From contig JAJSPD010000068.1 in the NCBI GenBank assembly GCA_021307315.1, forward strand, positions 186,001 to 250,000: a DNA stretch of 64,000 nucleotides, in the 5' to 3' direction. The notes under the pieces are model-generated. The model was not told where the DNA came from. It saw nothing but the letters and a program-made list of their open reading frames with translations, and searched no databases. The DNA is from Bisporella sp. PMI_857 (Eukaryota; Ascomycota; Leotiomycetes; Helotiales; Helotiaceae). The position numbers and the translations under genes were made by a program. Below, one piece after another: positions 1 to 11,214 of this stretch (position 1 is its first letter; the number at the start of each line of letters is the position of its first letter).

Positions 1-2
1 GC

Positions 3-518
3 GGCACTGAAACAGCACCCTGGGCTTCCTTTAGAGACCAACTTCAAGTTGAAAACTGTAGAGGACAAACGACGAAAAGCTACAGTTTCCATAACCCAGT
101 TGGAACGCTTTCAGTTTCAGACTTCCGGCTGCTGATACCATATAATCTTGTTGACCTGCGGGAAAAGTTCCAAAATAGGGGAATGAGCCTTGGCTCCATT
201 CTCACCTTCACATCTCAGTCAGCCTCTACAGACCCTCGTGACAGAGTCTTCGCGATATTAGCTCTTGCAAGTCGTGGCGCAGGAAATAATATCGTTCCTG
301 ACTACACGCTCTCTCCTTGTTCTGTGTATTGCTCTGCAATTCGCGCTGTATACGAAGATGCCGACTCAATACACAAAAGCAAAGTTAGGGATCTTGTGAT
401 GAGATGCCGTCATAACCCGCTGAGCGAGGACAATAGTATCAGACGCGAGTGTGATGGCATGGAATGTAATGCATGGTGGTCCTGTTTAGACGCAGCGCTT
501 TGGGATATGTCAGACTAA
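3..518 (+). CDS. HET-domain protein, C-terminal part (5' end outside window)
   Basis: The frame is open from base 3 to the stop at 516-518, so the gene begins before the window and about 171 C-terminal residues are seen. The HET-family block after the domain is clear: residues STDPRDRVFAILALA (about 222-266) correspond to the usual (A/S)TDPRDKV(Y/F)xLLGL, followed by the PDY element. HET proteins mediate heterokaryon incompatibility and related death responses. The tail after this motif is short (about 85 residues) compared with typical members, so the copy may be truncated or have a further exon. Without the N-terminal half I cannot say whether the gene is functional. Confidence 0.6.
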   Translation, partial: GTETAPWASFRDQLQVENCRGQTTKSYSFHNPVGTLSVSDFRLLIPYNLVDLREKFQNRGMSLGSILTFTSQSASTDPRDRVFAILALASRGAGNNIVPDYTLSPCSVYCSAIRAVYEDADSIHKSKVRDLVMRCRHNPLSEDNSIRRECDGMECNAWWSCLDAALWDMSD

Positions 519-1031
519 GGGCAATTTTATGTATGCCGCCGTACAAATGTAGAGTAATTCGCCCTAAATATAAGGATCTAAAAGCTAAACAGAAAAGAGA
601 AGGAGAAAGAAAAAAAGAATAGGGTTGTGTCTGGCTTTATAAACAAACTACAGTTCATGCGTTGCACATCGCGTCCGTTGATGTCATAATTAAGCTTAAT
701 TAGAGCAATATTAGCTCAGAGTTACTTTTATTGTTAATATTTCCGTGGTTTAGTTGAAGTTATCCGAAGCAGGAGACTTTTGCTTCGCAAAATCATCGGA
801 ATAGCCCTTCCGCCCATACAGAGTTCATGATTGAAGTGATACAGAGGTGGGGCGTAGGCCTGTGTCTAGAGGAGGGCACAGCCACGAGAGCCCCATTGGG
901 CCGCAGAAGAAACCAGGTAGTACAATCGGCCATGGCTTGTTTTCTGACCCCTGGTCATTGATGCACTAGCACCGTCGAAGTTAAGCGTTTCTGCTACATG
1001 GCAAAGCTGAGCCTCAACTGCAAGCCCTACC
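519..1031. other. Spacer between HET fragment and broken ULD/GATA gene
   Basis: No coding pattern, repeat or RNA gene was recognised. The first 200 bases are AT-rich and would hold the 3' end of the HET transcript. Confidence 0.4.
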
Positions 1032-1195
1032 ATGCCAACCCCATTCAGCGTCTCAATCGGCAATGTGATAGCAGTCGGCATACTTATCAAAATGTTTTCA
1101 AACCACTAGACAATATTCCTGGGGCGGTTGCCGAGCACCAAGAGCTATGCCGAGAGCTGTTGGTGCTTGATCGTGCGTTACTCGAGGTTGAATTA

Positions 1196-1499
1196 CAATC
1201 AAACCTGGCTACATCGGAACGCTCGGTGCCAAACCAACCTTCCGATATATATGTCGGTTCAAACGGTATTGCAATACTTTGTGATGATAGACGTTGTTGT
1301 TGTTATTCTCTATCTAAGCGCTAGCTAGTCATACGCTCGGTGAGTCATGTGATCTCACTAGTGCCTTAGTACCAACAATATAGAGGTTTCCGATATAACG
1401 AGGTCCATTATAGCTACCTAAAGCTCAGCGGATCCAAGGTTCATTCCGATATACAAAGGTTTCCGATATAATGAGTTCCGATATAACCAGGTTTGACTG
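1196..1499. mobile_element. 304-bp MITE of Tc1/mariner-pogo type with TA duplication
   Basis: The left end (from 1196, CAATCAAACCTGGCTACATC) matches the reverse complement of the right end (ending at 1499, CAGTCAAACCTGGTTATATC) with three transitions in 25 bases. A TA lies on each side (1194-1195 and 1500-1501), the target-site duplication expected for this superfamily. The interior holds several further TATATCGGAA motifs in subterminal positions and no transposase. It sits inside the coding region of the ULD/GATA pseudogene. Confidence 0.8.
1253..1378 (+). repeat. 126-bp dispersed repeat, copy 1 (inside the MITE)
   Basis: This block is nearly identical to 49946-50071 (about four single-base differences by eye, no gaps). 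It forms the core of the MITE. The second copy lacks the terminal repeats seen here. Confidence 0.85.
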
Positions 1500-3061
1500 T
1501 ACTCTCACGAGTTGCGATACATCTATCGAGCTCAATGCCTTGAGTCATACGGTGCGCATAGAGGCCGATCAGTGTAAGGAATGCATTGAATCTTTCTTAG
1601 AAAAGATAAAGAACTACGAGAGGAGTTTCAGGAACGGAGACTCAGGCAATAACCTGTGTGATATTGGAAGGAAGGTCAGGTGGGCCGTTACCCACAAGGG
1701 CGAGCTAGCGAGGTTTTGGGCGGAGATCAACGGACATAGCTCAGCTATTAACATGTTGTTGATTACTGCTAACATGTAAGTGTTTTAATTTTCTTAATAT
1801 TCAATAAAGGGCTGACATTATTGGCAAAGTAATCTCACAAAGCTCACTGGAAGAACCATGGATGCTCGGCTTGAAGGCGCTCAACGGAAGGACAATGACA
1901 TGAATAATCAACAACTCGCCATACTTGGCACGATTCAGAGTATGTTGAATGAGAATGGAAGGCAGTTACAGATCCAGGGAACGAATTCTAGTAGACTAAT
2001 GGAGAGGCTGTGCTTCATTCTTTCCATTGTTGATTCCAAGGAAAATACTGACATAAAGCTTAGGAATTATTGCGCTACATTAGGAACCAATCTCAAATCG
2101 CTCGTGGGAAGGATCTGGACTCTGAGCTTCAAGACGTACAACGTAATGGCTGATCTTCAATCACGGATACCAAAGGAATTCGGGCCTTTTTGGATTCAAG
2201 AACCTGTTTTTCTGACCGATGCATTGGGTCGGGTGGCCCCAATTCACCTTGAACTCATTAACTCTTGGGACGTCTTCGATAGCGTTCTGACAGGGAGGTT
2301 CATTGGTTTACCGGGTGAGGGTACGGTGGCAAGACAAGAATATGCAATTTATGAACAGAATTTGGAACGTGACATCCAGCGCACTCAGCTATTTGGAACC
2401 TGCTTCTTGCCAGGACGTCGTTTAGTTATGATGGTAGTGTTTCAGAATAAGAACGAGTCGAGTGACGCTACTCCAAATTCTTGTCCCAGCTGTAAAACAG
2501 ATTCAAAAGAGCAATCTTTGAGCATGACAAAATGGTCTGTGGAACACGAATAGCACAGTATAACAAATCTAACTCGAGAATAGTACAAAGTGTGAAATCT
2601 TTTTCCAGAGGATAACAGATCTTGACAAGGCTTCAGAGCCCCGATTCTCTGAGTCAGATTATCTCCACTCCGGAAGAGGCGACATGGACAATTCTTTGCG
2701 AGGGCCACGGAAACGTATTGCACGATATGAATATCTCGAGGAAGATGGCATAAGAGCATTCAAACGTGTTCGTATTCTCCATCCTTCTAATCTCAATGTT
2801 AGTGGGGAGAGACGTCGGTTGGGACGAGAAACTGCACCAACCTGGCCATCTGAAGCTAATCCTAGCTATAACAAGGCATGTAGATGGCGATGGGCACCGC
2901 ATGGAAGATGTCATAGTTGTGGCAGGGTAGAAACTCCTGAGTGGAGAAACGGCCCGGATGGAGTGCGAACGCTTTGCAACGCATATGGGCTTCATTGTGC
3001 AAAATTTGCAATGAAGGACACAATGAAGCGCTCCCAAGGATCCTACAGACTCAATAGCTGA

Positions 3062-4092
3062 GGGGAAAGTGGGACTTGTTGCATCCCAGAAAAGCACATT
3101 CAAGAACAGCCATTACAATACTGCTCATTACCATAATCAGGGTTTCCAGCCGGAGGAGTGGAGGTAGGAGGCGTAGGCAAGGATAGATGGAGTGCCATCC
3201 TCCATTTCTTTGTTATTGTTATTAATTTTGTGCAAAGAGAAATCTCTAACAGACTTTATCATACTGAAATTAACTACTGTATTGTAACTTGCTTAAAAAA
3301 ATGAAAAGGTTATAAATTATAGGAAGTCTAATATTGTGGCCCTTTGTTTAGCACAATATATATTTACAAGGTAAAACGACATAGCTATACGTTGATTATA
3401 TTTATGCTCTTTGAGTCACGTGCCTTGCGTAGCCTCGGAACAAAGGTAGTAGAGCTTGTTACTGTTATAGCCCATTCAAGAATATTACTGTAGTCTGACA
3501 CATGATCCGCTTTACTGCAGGGAGCGTCGGCGAAGGCAAGGCAACAGAAGAAAACTAGAAAAGGCAGTTGCCGCCCCTCAAGAAATATCTCTGCTCTCCT
3601 TCCACTTCTCCGTTAGGCGGACTTGTCTCTATTCCCTTGTGCTGAACATGGTATACTTTATTGTGAGGTTATTTGAGAACCCTGCGTCAGAATTTCGAGC
3701 CTCCATCTTACAATATAGATCTGTCTTTGCACCTCTTGCAGTCCCTATTTTCTTGGTCCTCATTTCCGTCGCCCTTGATTTGACTGGTTTCTGCGATAAT
3801 TATATCCCGGATCTTTTAGAGGGAAAGCTTACAACCAGGCTATATCCTCACACAAACGATTAGCGCCGGAGTATAAGAGGCATACTTAGTAACCAAATGC
3901 GAGGAACCAGTAAGTGCCGTCCCTCCCAGCATAGGCAATTGGGGTCACTGACCTGTCATACACAGCTAATCAATAGCAATTTACCCGCCTAGACTATCAT
4001 GTTTTTTCATTCACTACTAAGCCAGAAAGGGACAAACAACACCTGGGTGGTAATTTGCCAATAGAATATTCGGAGACCATCACCAAATGCAC
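3062..4092. other. Intergenic, no recognisable gene
   Basis: Only a 74-codon open frame (3639-3863, one hydrophobic stretch) is present and it resembles nothing I know. The part from about 3200 to 3420 is AT-rich. Confidence 0.4.
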
Positions 4093-4704
4093 TTATACGA
4101 AATACTCCTCCTCTGCGAACCAACCTGACTTATCGGCTTTCATTCGGGCTCGAGAGCGATATAACTCAAGGGTGCGCAGTTGACAGATAATATAAGCTAC
4201 GACTAAATTGGCCAAGTGCGGCTCCAGTACTGAGCCTTTACCATAATGCCTGCACTGAAACACATGAATCTGTCGATTCGTCGCATCAGATCGACGACTT
4301 TCCTGCACAGCATGGGCTAGCATGAATTGGAGCCCGGAGATTAGTGTCTTAGCTTCCCATCCTTGAGCCAGTCCTCCCTCTAAAAATGATATGTAGAGCC
4401 GAATTTGAACCTGCAATCATCTAACCTTAGCTGAAATCAAACGGTTGATTGCATAGGCAGCATTAATATCTCGAACGTTAATACTACTAATTCCTCTAAA
4501 TATCTAAAATACTGGCTTCTTGGCGGGATATTTCGGAGCGCCCTCTGTGCATCTCATGCACACTAGGCAACCACTCTTGACCTTCGGCTTTCTCGTTCTC
4601 TGCCGAGCTTTTCCTCCGCTCACGCCTATACCCTGTCTGCTTCTTTCCATCGAAGGCTTGGCATAGCATAGAATTATTCTAAGATAGCGGTGTGGATAAG
4701 GCAT
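4093..4704 (-). pseudogene. Relic of a Zn2Cys6 fungal transcription factor
   Basis: On the minus strand, 4704-4504 encodes a basic stretch followed by RKPKVKSGCLVC, the typical start of a Zn(II)2Cys6 cluster, but the middle of the cluster is missing and the frame stops. A second open block (4416-4093) has a weak resemblance to the middle region of such factors (QCRHYGKG followed by a hydrophobic helix). The two blocks are not joined by an obvious intron, and no activation domain follows. The first block is suggestive and the second is weak. Confidence 0.35.
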
Positions 4705-5026
4705 CCAGAGGGTTCACAGAAGTGGGGGCCAAGACGTCTTTGGAAACCCTAGACCCTTGGCGTCCATAGCGATAGTGTCTCCATAAAATATTTTCAGCTT
4801 GTCATGATGTGCCATGAGTAAGCTTACCAATGTTACCTACCAATGCTACCCATTTGGGTCGTAGAGAAATACTCAAGTCATTTCCAAACCTCTAGTCATC
4901 CTTGATAATTGGCTTAGGTACTCTGTATTGTCTGTATTGTCTCCAAACTGACCGTTGTCTCGGGTGCGGATTTGAAGAGGTGAAAGGCAAACGATAAGGT
5001 TTCATTTCGTAGAGACAGGTCGGACG
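4705..5026. other. Spacer, presumed promoter of the gene at 5027
   Basis: It separates the divergently oriented Zn2Cys6 relic and the regulator gene. I see no clear binding sites. Confidence 0.3.
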
Positions 5027-6772
5027 ATGTCTAAACTTCTCCCAAGAAATAGTGATGCCAGCTCCAGAGATGCATCGGGCGAGACAGGAGCAGGCGGCGC
5101 ATCGAGCGCCATAGAAGAAAGATCAAAGACATTAGCATTTACCTTTGTCAATACCTCTGGACGGCCCACCAAAAATGCAAAGACGAAGACTGTCATTAGG
5201 AGACATGTCAAACTCTATTTGGATCGTGTGAAACGGGGTGATCCGCCGCCTAAAGACCAAAAAGCTATCCAAGCCCTAACTGAAAGCATTGCAAGAACTC
5301 TCGCAAGTGGTGTATGTGCCAACACTGGTGGATATTGGCAAGGAATCGGAAATAGATGGCTGGGAGATGGGTACACAGCATCTCTATCCAGGTTTGGCTC
5401 AAGCAGAACGGATCCATTTATCAAGTATCCAGTCGATTTAACCCCTGAAACAGGGGCGCTACTAGATCACAGTCAGAAAAATTGCCCCCTATCCCTACTT
5501 TGAGTAAATGTTTACTAGTATGAAGTATTTGATCAATCCTACGACTTCATGAACCCATACCGAGAAGCGTTCTTCCCAGTCGGCCTTCTCGATCCAGCTT
5601 CATTTTATCAAATCCTCTCCAACCTCACGTGGCTTGTGCAGGCAATAGCTCCTGAACGCAACTTCAAACCAGAAAAGTTCGAGAATGACGGGATTGCTTT
5701 AAACTACTCTCGAGCAATAAAGATGGTAAAGACCAGATTATCATCTCCCGAGGCGGCGTCAAGTGAAGGAACAATTGCCGCGATTATATCCATGGCTTGC
5801 TATGCGGTGCGTTCCACATTGTCCATATTCGACCTCATGCATCTGATAATACAACAGAAAATAACATCGGACAATACCGCATGGATGTTCCACATAAATG
5901 TTTTGAGGAATATCCTCCGACCACCTACAGACGCAGAACTCGCTGCTGGGAAAAGGAATAAATCCCCATACATGAGCCTTACCCCCCTTCTCGCAATTAG
6001 TATCGGCTGGTAAGTTCAAATCGCTGCATTTGACATTCTCTGTTCAACATGCTAAATTGCGCCCATTAGGATCGACACCGGAGTCTGCACAACTCTCGAC
6101 CTGATCCCATTCTTCCCATTTTGTTCCCACATATTGCCCCTCTACCCTAGCTACCCCGTCTCCGTCACTATCTCTCCGGTGCTCTCCCATCTAACTGCCT
6201 CCCTTTCCGCCACCCATCCCAGTCTACTACCACTTCTTACCCTCCTCCTCGACACCGCCAAACTAAGCGCCTTCCTCACGCACAACCTGATCGCCAACCC
6301 AAAAGTATGGCACGACCTAACATTTGCTTCCCAATACATCCAGCCACTAAACCACCGCCTCATAAGACTTCGCGCCCCCCTCACTTCCCCTGCCAACATC
6401 CTCCATGAAGTACTGCGTTTGGCTATGATGCTACATTTTGCGCCTATCAGGAAGGCATTCGGCTCTGTTCCCGTCACTATGGATGTTCATATCGATAAAC
6501 TCTTACCATTATTGAAGAATGGCGGGATGGATATCTTACTCTCGGAGGTAGAGGGGTGGAAACTCCAGTTCTGGGTTCTAAGTATGGCACTTATGTGGGT
6601 GAAAGATGTGCCAAGAAAGGAATTTTTAGAGGGTAAATTGAGAAATTTGGCGTGGGAACTAGAGATTCAATCTTATGAGGATGCAGAACAGGTACTTGGA
6701 AACATTATGTGTATTGAACTACATAGGATATTGTTTCGAGGGGTCTGGGAGGATATGAAGGTCTTTGGGTAG
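5027..6772 (+). CDS. Fungal-specific transcription factor-like protein (Fungal_trans_2 type)
   Basis: Three exons give 543 residues: 5027-5471, 5526-6009 and 6070-6772. The second intron is canonical (GTAAGT...ATTAG). The first needs a GTCAGA donor and 54 nt; it joins the frames exactly but is weak, so a frame disruption near 5470-5540 is the alternative (a second frame there reads KIAPYPYFE, which looks like conserved coding). The N-terminus has the FVNTSGRPTK...RRHV basic stretch usual for this group, then the leucine-rich Fungal_trans_2 region (MNPYREAFFPVGL onward). There is no Zn2Cys6 cluster, so direct DNA binding is doubtful. It lies beside a Zn2Cys6 relic of opposite orientation. It is probably a nuclear regulator with unknown targets. 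Confidence 0.65.
5472..5525 (+). other. Candidate intron with weak GTCAGA donor
   Basis: Removing these 54 bases is the only splice I found that keeps the frame between the first two coding blocks of the regulator gene. The donor departs from the usual GTNNGT. Confidence 0.35.
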
Positions 6773-7206
6773 TTCGACATTCTTCTCTTCTGGAGGATAA
6801 CTACTACCGCTCTCAAGGGAGGAACTTTTACTACACAGATTGATCATCTCTTTTATATCTATTCTCGATCACCCTTCTGCTTTCTAATATTCGATCCCAT
6901 GAAGTCAATTGTGGAATTGCCCTGCCGTCCGCCCCACTTCCTCTGACTCCCCTATTTTTACCGAAGCCAGGCTGCACCATCCCCGCGCATTTGCCAAATT
7001 AGGCATCTCGCATAAGCACACTCCACCTCCATATCTCAGCCGCTCCTCTTCACCATTGTAAAGCTCACATAATCATTCCGAGAAGACAGCCGTGCATTCT
7101 CTTCTCATTCACCCCATTCGAGAATCTCGCCACAGCACTGTCAGGCTCGGCTCCTCATCATTGGGCCACCAAAAAACCCTACCCCAAGGTATCCGCCATC
7201 AAAGCC
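6773..7206. other. Spacer, presumed promoter/5' leader of the DUF84-type gene
   Basis: C/T-rich from about 6900 to 7090, as is common in fungal promoters. No separate gene seen. Confidence 0.3.
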
Positions 7207-7788
7207 ATGGAGTCCGTCATTCCCCAGACGGCAGCACCCGCCAAACAAATCACTGTCGCGTCAAAGAACCCCGTCAAAATAGCCGCAGCATTAGAGGGCT
7301 TCCAGCGCCTGTTCCCGCACAACACATACGCAGCCCACGGTATCAGCGTTCCGTCAGGCGTCCCCGAACAACCATTTACAGACAGCGAAACGCTCCAGGG
7401 CGCGCTGAACCGCGCCCAAAACGCGCGAGAGCAAGAGCCACAAGCGGATTACTGGATCGGAATCGAGGGGGGAGTTGCTGACACGCCGAACCAAACGGCG
7501 GGGACGCTGGAATCATTTGCATGGGTCGTGGTGATTGATCGAGAGGGGGCCAGAATGGGCAAGGCGAGGACGGCAGCGTTTTATCAGCCGGAGGAGGTAG
7601 CGAGGCTGGTGAGAGGGGGCATGGAGTTGGGCCATGCTGATGATCAGGTGTTTGGGAGAAGCAATTCAAAGCAGATTAATGGGAGTGTAGGCTTGCTGAC
7701 CGGAGACGTGGTGGATAGGCAGTCTTATTATGTGCAGGCTGTCATTTTGGCGCTGATTCCTTTTAGGAATACAGGGCTGACGTTTTGA
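7207..7788 (+). CDS. Non-canonical purine NTP phosphatase (inosine/xanthosine triphosphatase, DUF84/YjjX family)
   Basis: Single exon, 193 residues, close to the family length. The product would hydrolyse ITP/XTP and similar nucleotides so that they do not enter RNA or DNA. Visible family features are the N-terminal ITVASKNPVKIAA strand-loop (residues about 16-28), VPSGVPEQPF with the following DSETLQGALNRA helix, DYWIGIEGGV (about 81-90), the WVVVIDREG strand, and the C-terminal LTGDVVDRQSYY motif. The ATG at 7207 precedes the first conserved strand by about 15 residues; a longer overlapping frame at 7092 is a shadow. Convergent with the secreted-protein gene at 8037. Probably cytosolic. Confidence 0.9.
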   Translation: MESVIPQTAAPAKQITVASKNPVKIAAALEGFQRLFPHNTYAAHGISVPSGVPEQPFTDSETLQGALNRAQNAREQEPQADYWIGIEGGVADTPNQTAGTLESFAWVVVIDREGARMGKARTAAFYQPEEVARLVRGGMELGHADDQVFGRSNSKQINGSVGLLTGDVVDRQSYYVQAVILALIPFRNTGLTF

Positions 7789-8036
7789 TGTGTTTACTTG
7801 GGACAGGATCTTTATGAACTTGCTATTGTTTAAAGGTAGAAGTATTGTATTTGAGGAAGTGGAATATGGTAGGTAAAGACAGTATAGAACACAAACACAG
7901 AGAACTCTCCATCGTAATATTACCTCCCATCTCCTCGTATCCTTGAATTAAAACCGCTACGGCTGACTCAAGTCTCACAAATCGTCAGATATTGAGCCAA
8001 TTTGTCTGCGTCAAGACCCCTTCCAAACCGCCTCCT

Positions 8037-8693
8037 TTAAGAAGGATCAATAGTAACATCCACCTGGCCGCCATTATACCCAGCAAATCCACCACCAGCC
8101 GTATCCGGATTCCACCCATGACAATCTCTGATTACATCAAAGAACGCATTATAGCAAATGTTCCAATTGAACAGATACCCCGAATTAACCCTGATGAAGA
8201 AGAAGACCGTAGTGGGATTTCCATCCGGCCGCACAAAATGCTGATAGTTCCCGCTCGTGTCTTTCCACCATTCCTTGTCTTGGAAAGTCTGGCCGCCGTT
8301 GCTAATGTTATCGTTCTGGGCCTTGTTGCAAAAATCGACTTCCGCGGACCAGAGCTGAGATTGCGGGAGCCAGAGGCCGGTCTGGTAGCAAGTGAGGTCG
8401 CGCTTGGAAAGCGAATTGGAGCGACGCAGAGTCTGATGGGAGGAGAGGCGTGAGAGTGCGAGCTCCGTGAGATCGGGGTTGGTAGGTGGAACGCGTGCAT
8501 AGACTACGGAGGAATTAACAGGCAAGCCGTCGATTAGAGCGGTTGGGTCAAAGTCTTTGAGGTAGATGGGAGTCCAGGTGTCGATTGGACCGAAAACCTC
8601 AATTGCGATGTCTTTGATAGACTTCTCGGCGGTTGGAGCGCTGATTGCTGTGCCAAGTAGGGCTGCAGCGATGAGAGAGAATGAACGAACCAT
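8037..8693 (-). CDS. Small secreted protein, candidate effector
   Basis: Intronless, 218 residues. The start MVRSFSLIAAALLGTAISAP is a clear signal peptide with a likely cut after position 18. A middle segment has a SKR site (around residue 97), which could be cleaved by a Kex2-type protease. The C-terminal half holds four cysteines (in LTCYQTG, DFCNKA, NICYNA and RDCHGW), suggesting two disulfides, and ends in a Gly-rich segment and VDVTIDPS. The pattern resembles secreted necrotroph/biotroph proteins of unknown function and I cannot assign a named family. The gene faces the DUF84-type gene tail to tail with about 250 bases between. Secretion is well supported; an effector role is inference. 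Confidence 0.7.
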   Translation of the reverse strand: MVRSFSLIAAALLGTAISAPTAEKSIKDIAIEVFGPIDTWTPIYLKDFDPTALIDGLPVNSSVVYARVPPTNPDLTELALSRLSSHQTLRRSNSLSKRDLTCYQTGLWLPQSQLWSAEVDFCNKAQNDNISNGGQTFQDKEWWKDTSGNYQHFVRPDGNPTTVFFFIRVNSGYLFNWNICYNAFFDVIRDCHGWNPDTAGGGFAGYNGGQVDVTIDPS

Positions 8694-11199
8694 CTTTATT
8701 GATTGTGCGAGATTGTTAGTCTTGGTTCCTGTTATTGTTGCCTGAAGATGGATATTTCGAGGGAGGTTATCGCCTCTCTTAAATACTTTTCAGATCAGCG
8801 CTGGCGGAGTCCTGATGCTCGTGGCTCTATAATCACTTCCAGGTTGGCCCAGCCACCCGAGATGAAAGCACATCTTCATTGTCCAATCTCAACCTGCCAT
8901 CGGTCCTGGAGTTACCATCAACAAAGATTTCTTTAAAATTTGGAGCACCAGCTCACATAAAGGCTATCCAAGGATCCCTAGCCTGGTCCCTCCTAGACAA
9001 CCCAAAGTTAGCATCACATTCACATTTTGCTCTAATTGCCAGATGCAAAGTCATTCATAGAAAGTGGCACGCAAGGTATACATCCTGACGCTGTTGGAGA
9101 TTAATATCAGGCTAGTTGCCAATAGGAACACCATCCAGCTGGATGTCTAACTTTGGTACACAAGTGGTGGCCCAGTTATAAAACGCGATGTAACTATGAT
9201 ATCCTTTGAATCAGCTCTCGCTGTTAGCACGAAAGACATCTCCATAACTAACGCCAAAATACACAACGGAGAAACATCGGCGCATGAACGCACCGCGGAA
9301 CTACCCTTGTACGTAGTATATCAACCTTTGAAGTACATTCTTCGCCTCACATCAGCAGCCTGTCAAAAACAAGTAGCCGCAATATTGAGATTCCCGGAAT
9401 GGAGAAGGGGGAACAATTGTAGCATTTGGATGTTCTGGACGTTGGAAGCGGCTGAAATAAAGTTTTCGGCCAAAATCTCACATAAGCGGTGCCGCGGTGC
9501 TGGCAGGTGGTAAAATCTTAATTAGGCAAATGGGGGAGACAGTGCATCGGGGAAGCTTTCGCTTCTGTAAGTGGGGCAAATGACAAGTCATGTCGGAGAC
9601 CTGAGAAAAAAAAAGTTCATACTCGGTGTGGACTTCGATAAAAGGAGCAGGTAAACGACCAGGAATATTCAAGTGACTGGGGGGATTACAGTGCTTGCCC
9701 CTGCATCAAACATGGTCAATTGAAGATGAATAAGCTATTTCCATGTTATAGGAATGTGCCATTAGTTTATTATTAATTTTTTAAAACTTATTTTGATGAT
9801 TTTAGGTAAGATTAAATACTAAGTAGGATTCGGATCGGGATATCAGTAACTCTGTTCCAGCTTCTTAGCCTTCGCCTGCGCATTCACAACCCAATTCGCA
9901 GCCATCAACAAAATGACAGGCTACACTGACAACCAACCATGTCATACAAGTAGCCTAAGGCACAAGGGAGCCGGTAGCAGCAAGCGCCTAGAGGCAAGGT
10001 ATAAGACAGTGACTTATCCGATACACGACTAACTTGAAATCCTATGAATATATGTCTGAACGCATGTAAATAGAACCAGGTGAACCACCGGATCATGTGA
10101 GCTGTGGGTCCTTTCAGGACCTACAACCTCGCGATACCGTAGCTTAGAAAGAATGAATCAACGAATACTATAACCACACCAGCAAGAGCGTAGGCAATGG
10201 CTACTACACCTTTTGATACGTGGTAGGTATTCCGATAATATATCGGTCGGTAGAGCGGCATCTATTAAATACAGATTCCCGCCGAGCGATCTTAACGCTG
10301 CATTAACCCCAACATCCCCTAATTGTGAGTATAAACCGTGCCTACATGCTAATGCCAAATTATTCAGCTAGGGTAAGACGGCATTTCTCAAGTCCAAGGG
10401 AGAGCTGAGAGACTTGGGGTACGCCTAGATGGAGGCGAATTGACTCAGGGTAGTATCCAGCACCACTAATATCAGACGCAGCCGAATGCTGGTAAGGTCC
10501 CTACCTCGATCGAGAATTGGAGGAAGAATGGTGGCACCCATGCTGTCATGGGCAGTATTTTTGTTAAGAAGGGCGGCACTCAAGAGAAAGTTGAAGCGGG
10601 CGTCAAAGAAGGGCTGGACGAGATTGAGGGCATGTAATGAGGGTTGAGCTGGACTTTCTATCTGGGCAAGTTTTTACATGGTCCGGATATACCACCACAA
10701 ATGGCTCATCCGAAATGTAGAAAGCGGATATTATGACAAAAAAAACAAAACGTAATGTGTAAAATAATCTATAAAACTTGAAATGAAAATCGAAAGCTTT
10801 CCAAGTCTGCTTTATGTAAACCCGCAGCTATAAACCTTTCAAGCTTGTTTCGCAACAGGCTAACCTTTGGTATTAGCAACCAGCTTAATCTTTTCGCCGA
10901 GTGGTAGTATATCCGAGCTGACGTAGATTTTCTACCACTTTGCGGATTTCTAAAGCCTCGTATTATTACTAAAAGTACTATAAAAGTCGAATGCGATAAG
11001 CGTACAGATATAGCTGGTCGAGCTCTGTCAGCCTTTTCTTGGCAATTTAACTGCCTATACAATCCGTCTGGCTGCAAATATACGTAACTATACTGTAAAA
11101 CGTAAAGATTTTACAAAAGCAATATATAACAAAAAATAAATCATTTTTTAGTTTTTACTAAGTACAGTAGAATGCTTTTAGTCCATTTTAATTATCATT
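8694..11199. other. Gene-poor region, no supported gene
   Basis: About 2.5 kb with only short open frames (none over about 105 codons). The first few hundred bases are the upstream region of the secreted-protein gene. The part from 9700 to 11199 is AT-rich and probably contains old decayed repeats that I cannot name. Confidence 0.4.
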
Positions 11200-11214
11200 T
11201 AAACCGGCGACCTG
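11200..11214 (+). repeat. 14-15 bp direct repeat, left copy (putative target-site duplication)
   Basis: TAAACCGGCGACCTG here is repeated exactly at 12043-12057, bracketing the LINE-like insertion. The leading T of the right copy may belong to the AAT tail, leaving 14 certain bases. Confidence 0.7.

Larger units (their letters stand above)
1032..3061 (+). pseudogene. Broken gene: fungal STAND-type N-terminal domain, ubiquitin-like domain and GATA finger
   Basis: Pieces of one protein follow in order. (1) An N-terminal helical domain starts at ATG 1032 (MPTPFSVSIGNVIAVG) and continues, in another frame from about 1090, through AEHQELCRELL to 1195. (2) After the MITE at 1196-1499 it resumes at 1502-1775. 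(3) A clean intron, 1776-1829 (GTAAGT...AAAG), joins in phase to the next exon. (4) A ULD_2-like ubiquitin-like domain includes FWIQEPVFLTDALGRVAP (about 2188-2241) and ends at the stop 2551-2553. (5) A probable intron at 2558-2608 leads to the GATA-type finger exon ending at 3061. The finger reads CHSC-x18-CNAY, so the fourth zinc ligand is Tyr (codon 2984-2986). The frame change near 1090, the MITE, a further frame mismatch after it and the stop at 2551 argue for a dead gene. The domain order is typical of a helotialean family of unknown function. Confidence 0.65.

Noticed and set aside
10225..10300. TCGGTAGAGC resembling a tRNA D-arm
   Set aside because: No B box or T-arm follows within tRNA length.
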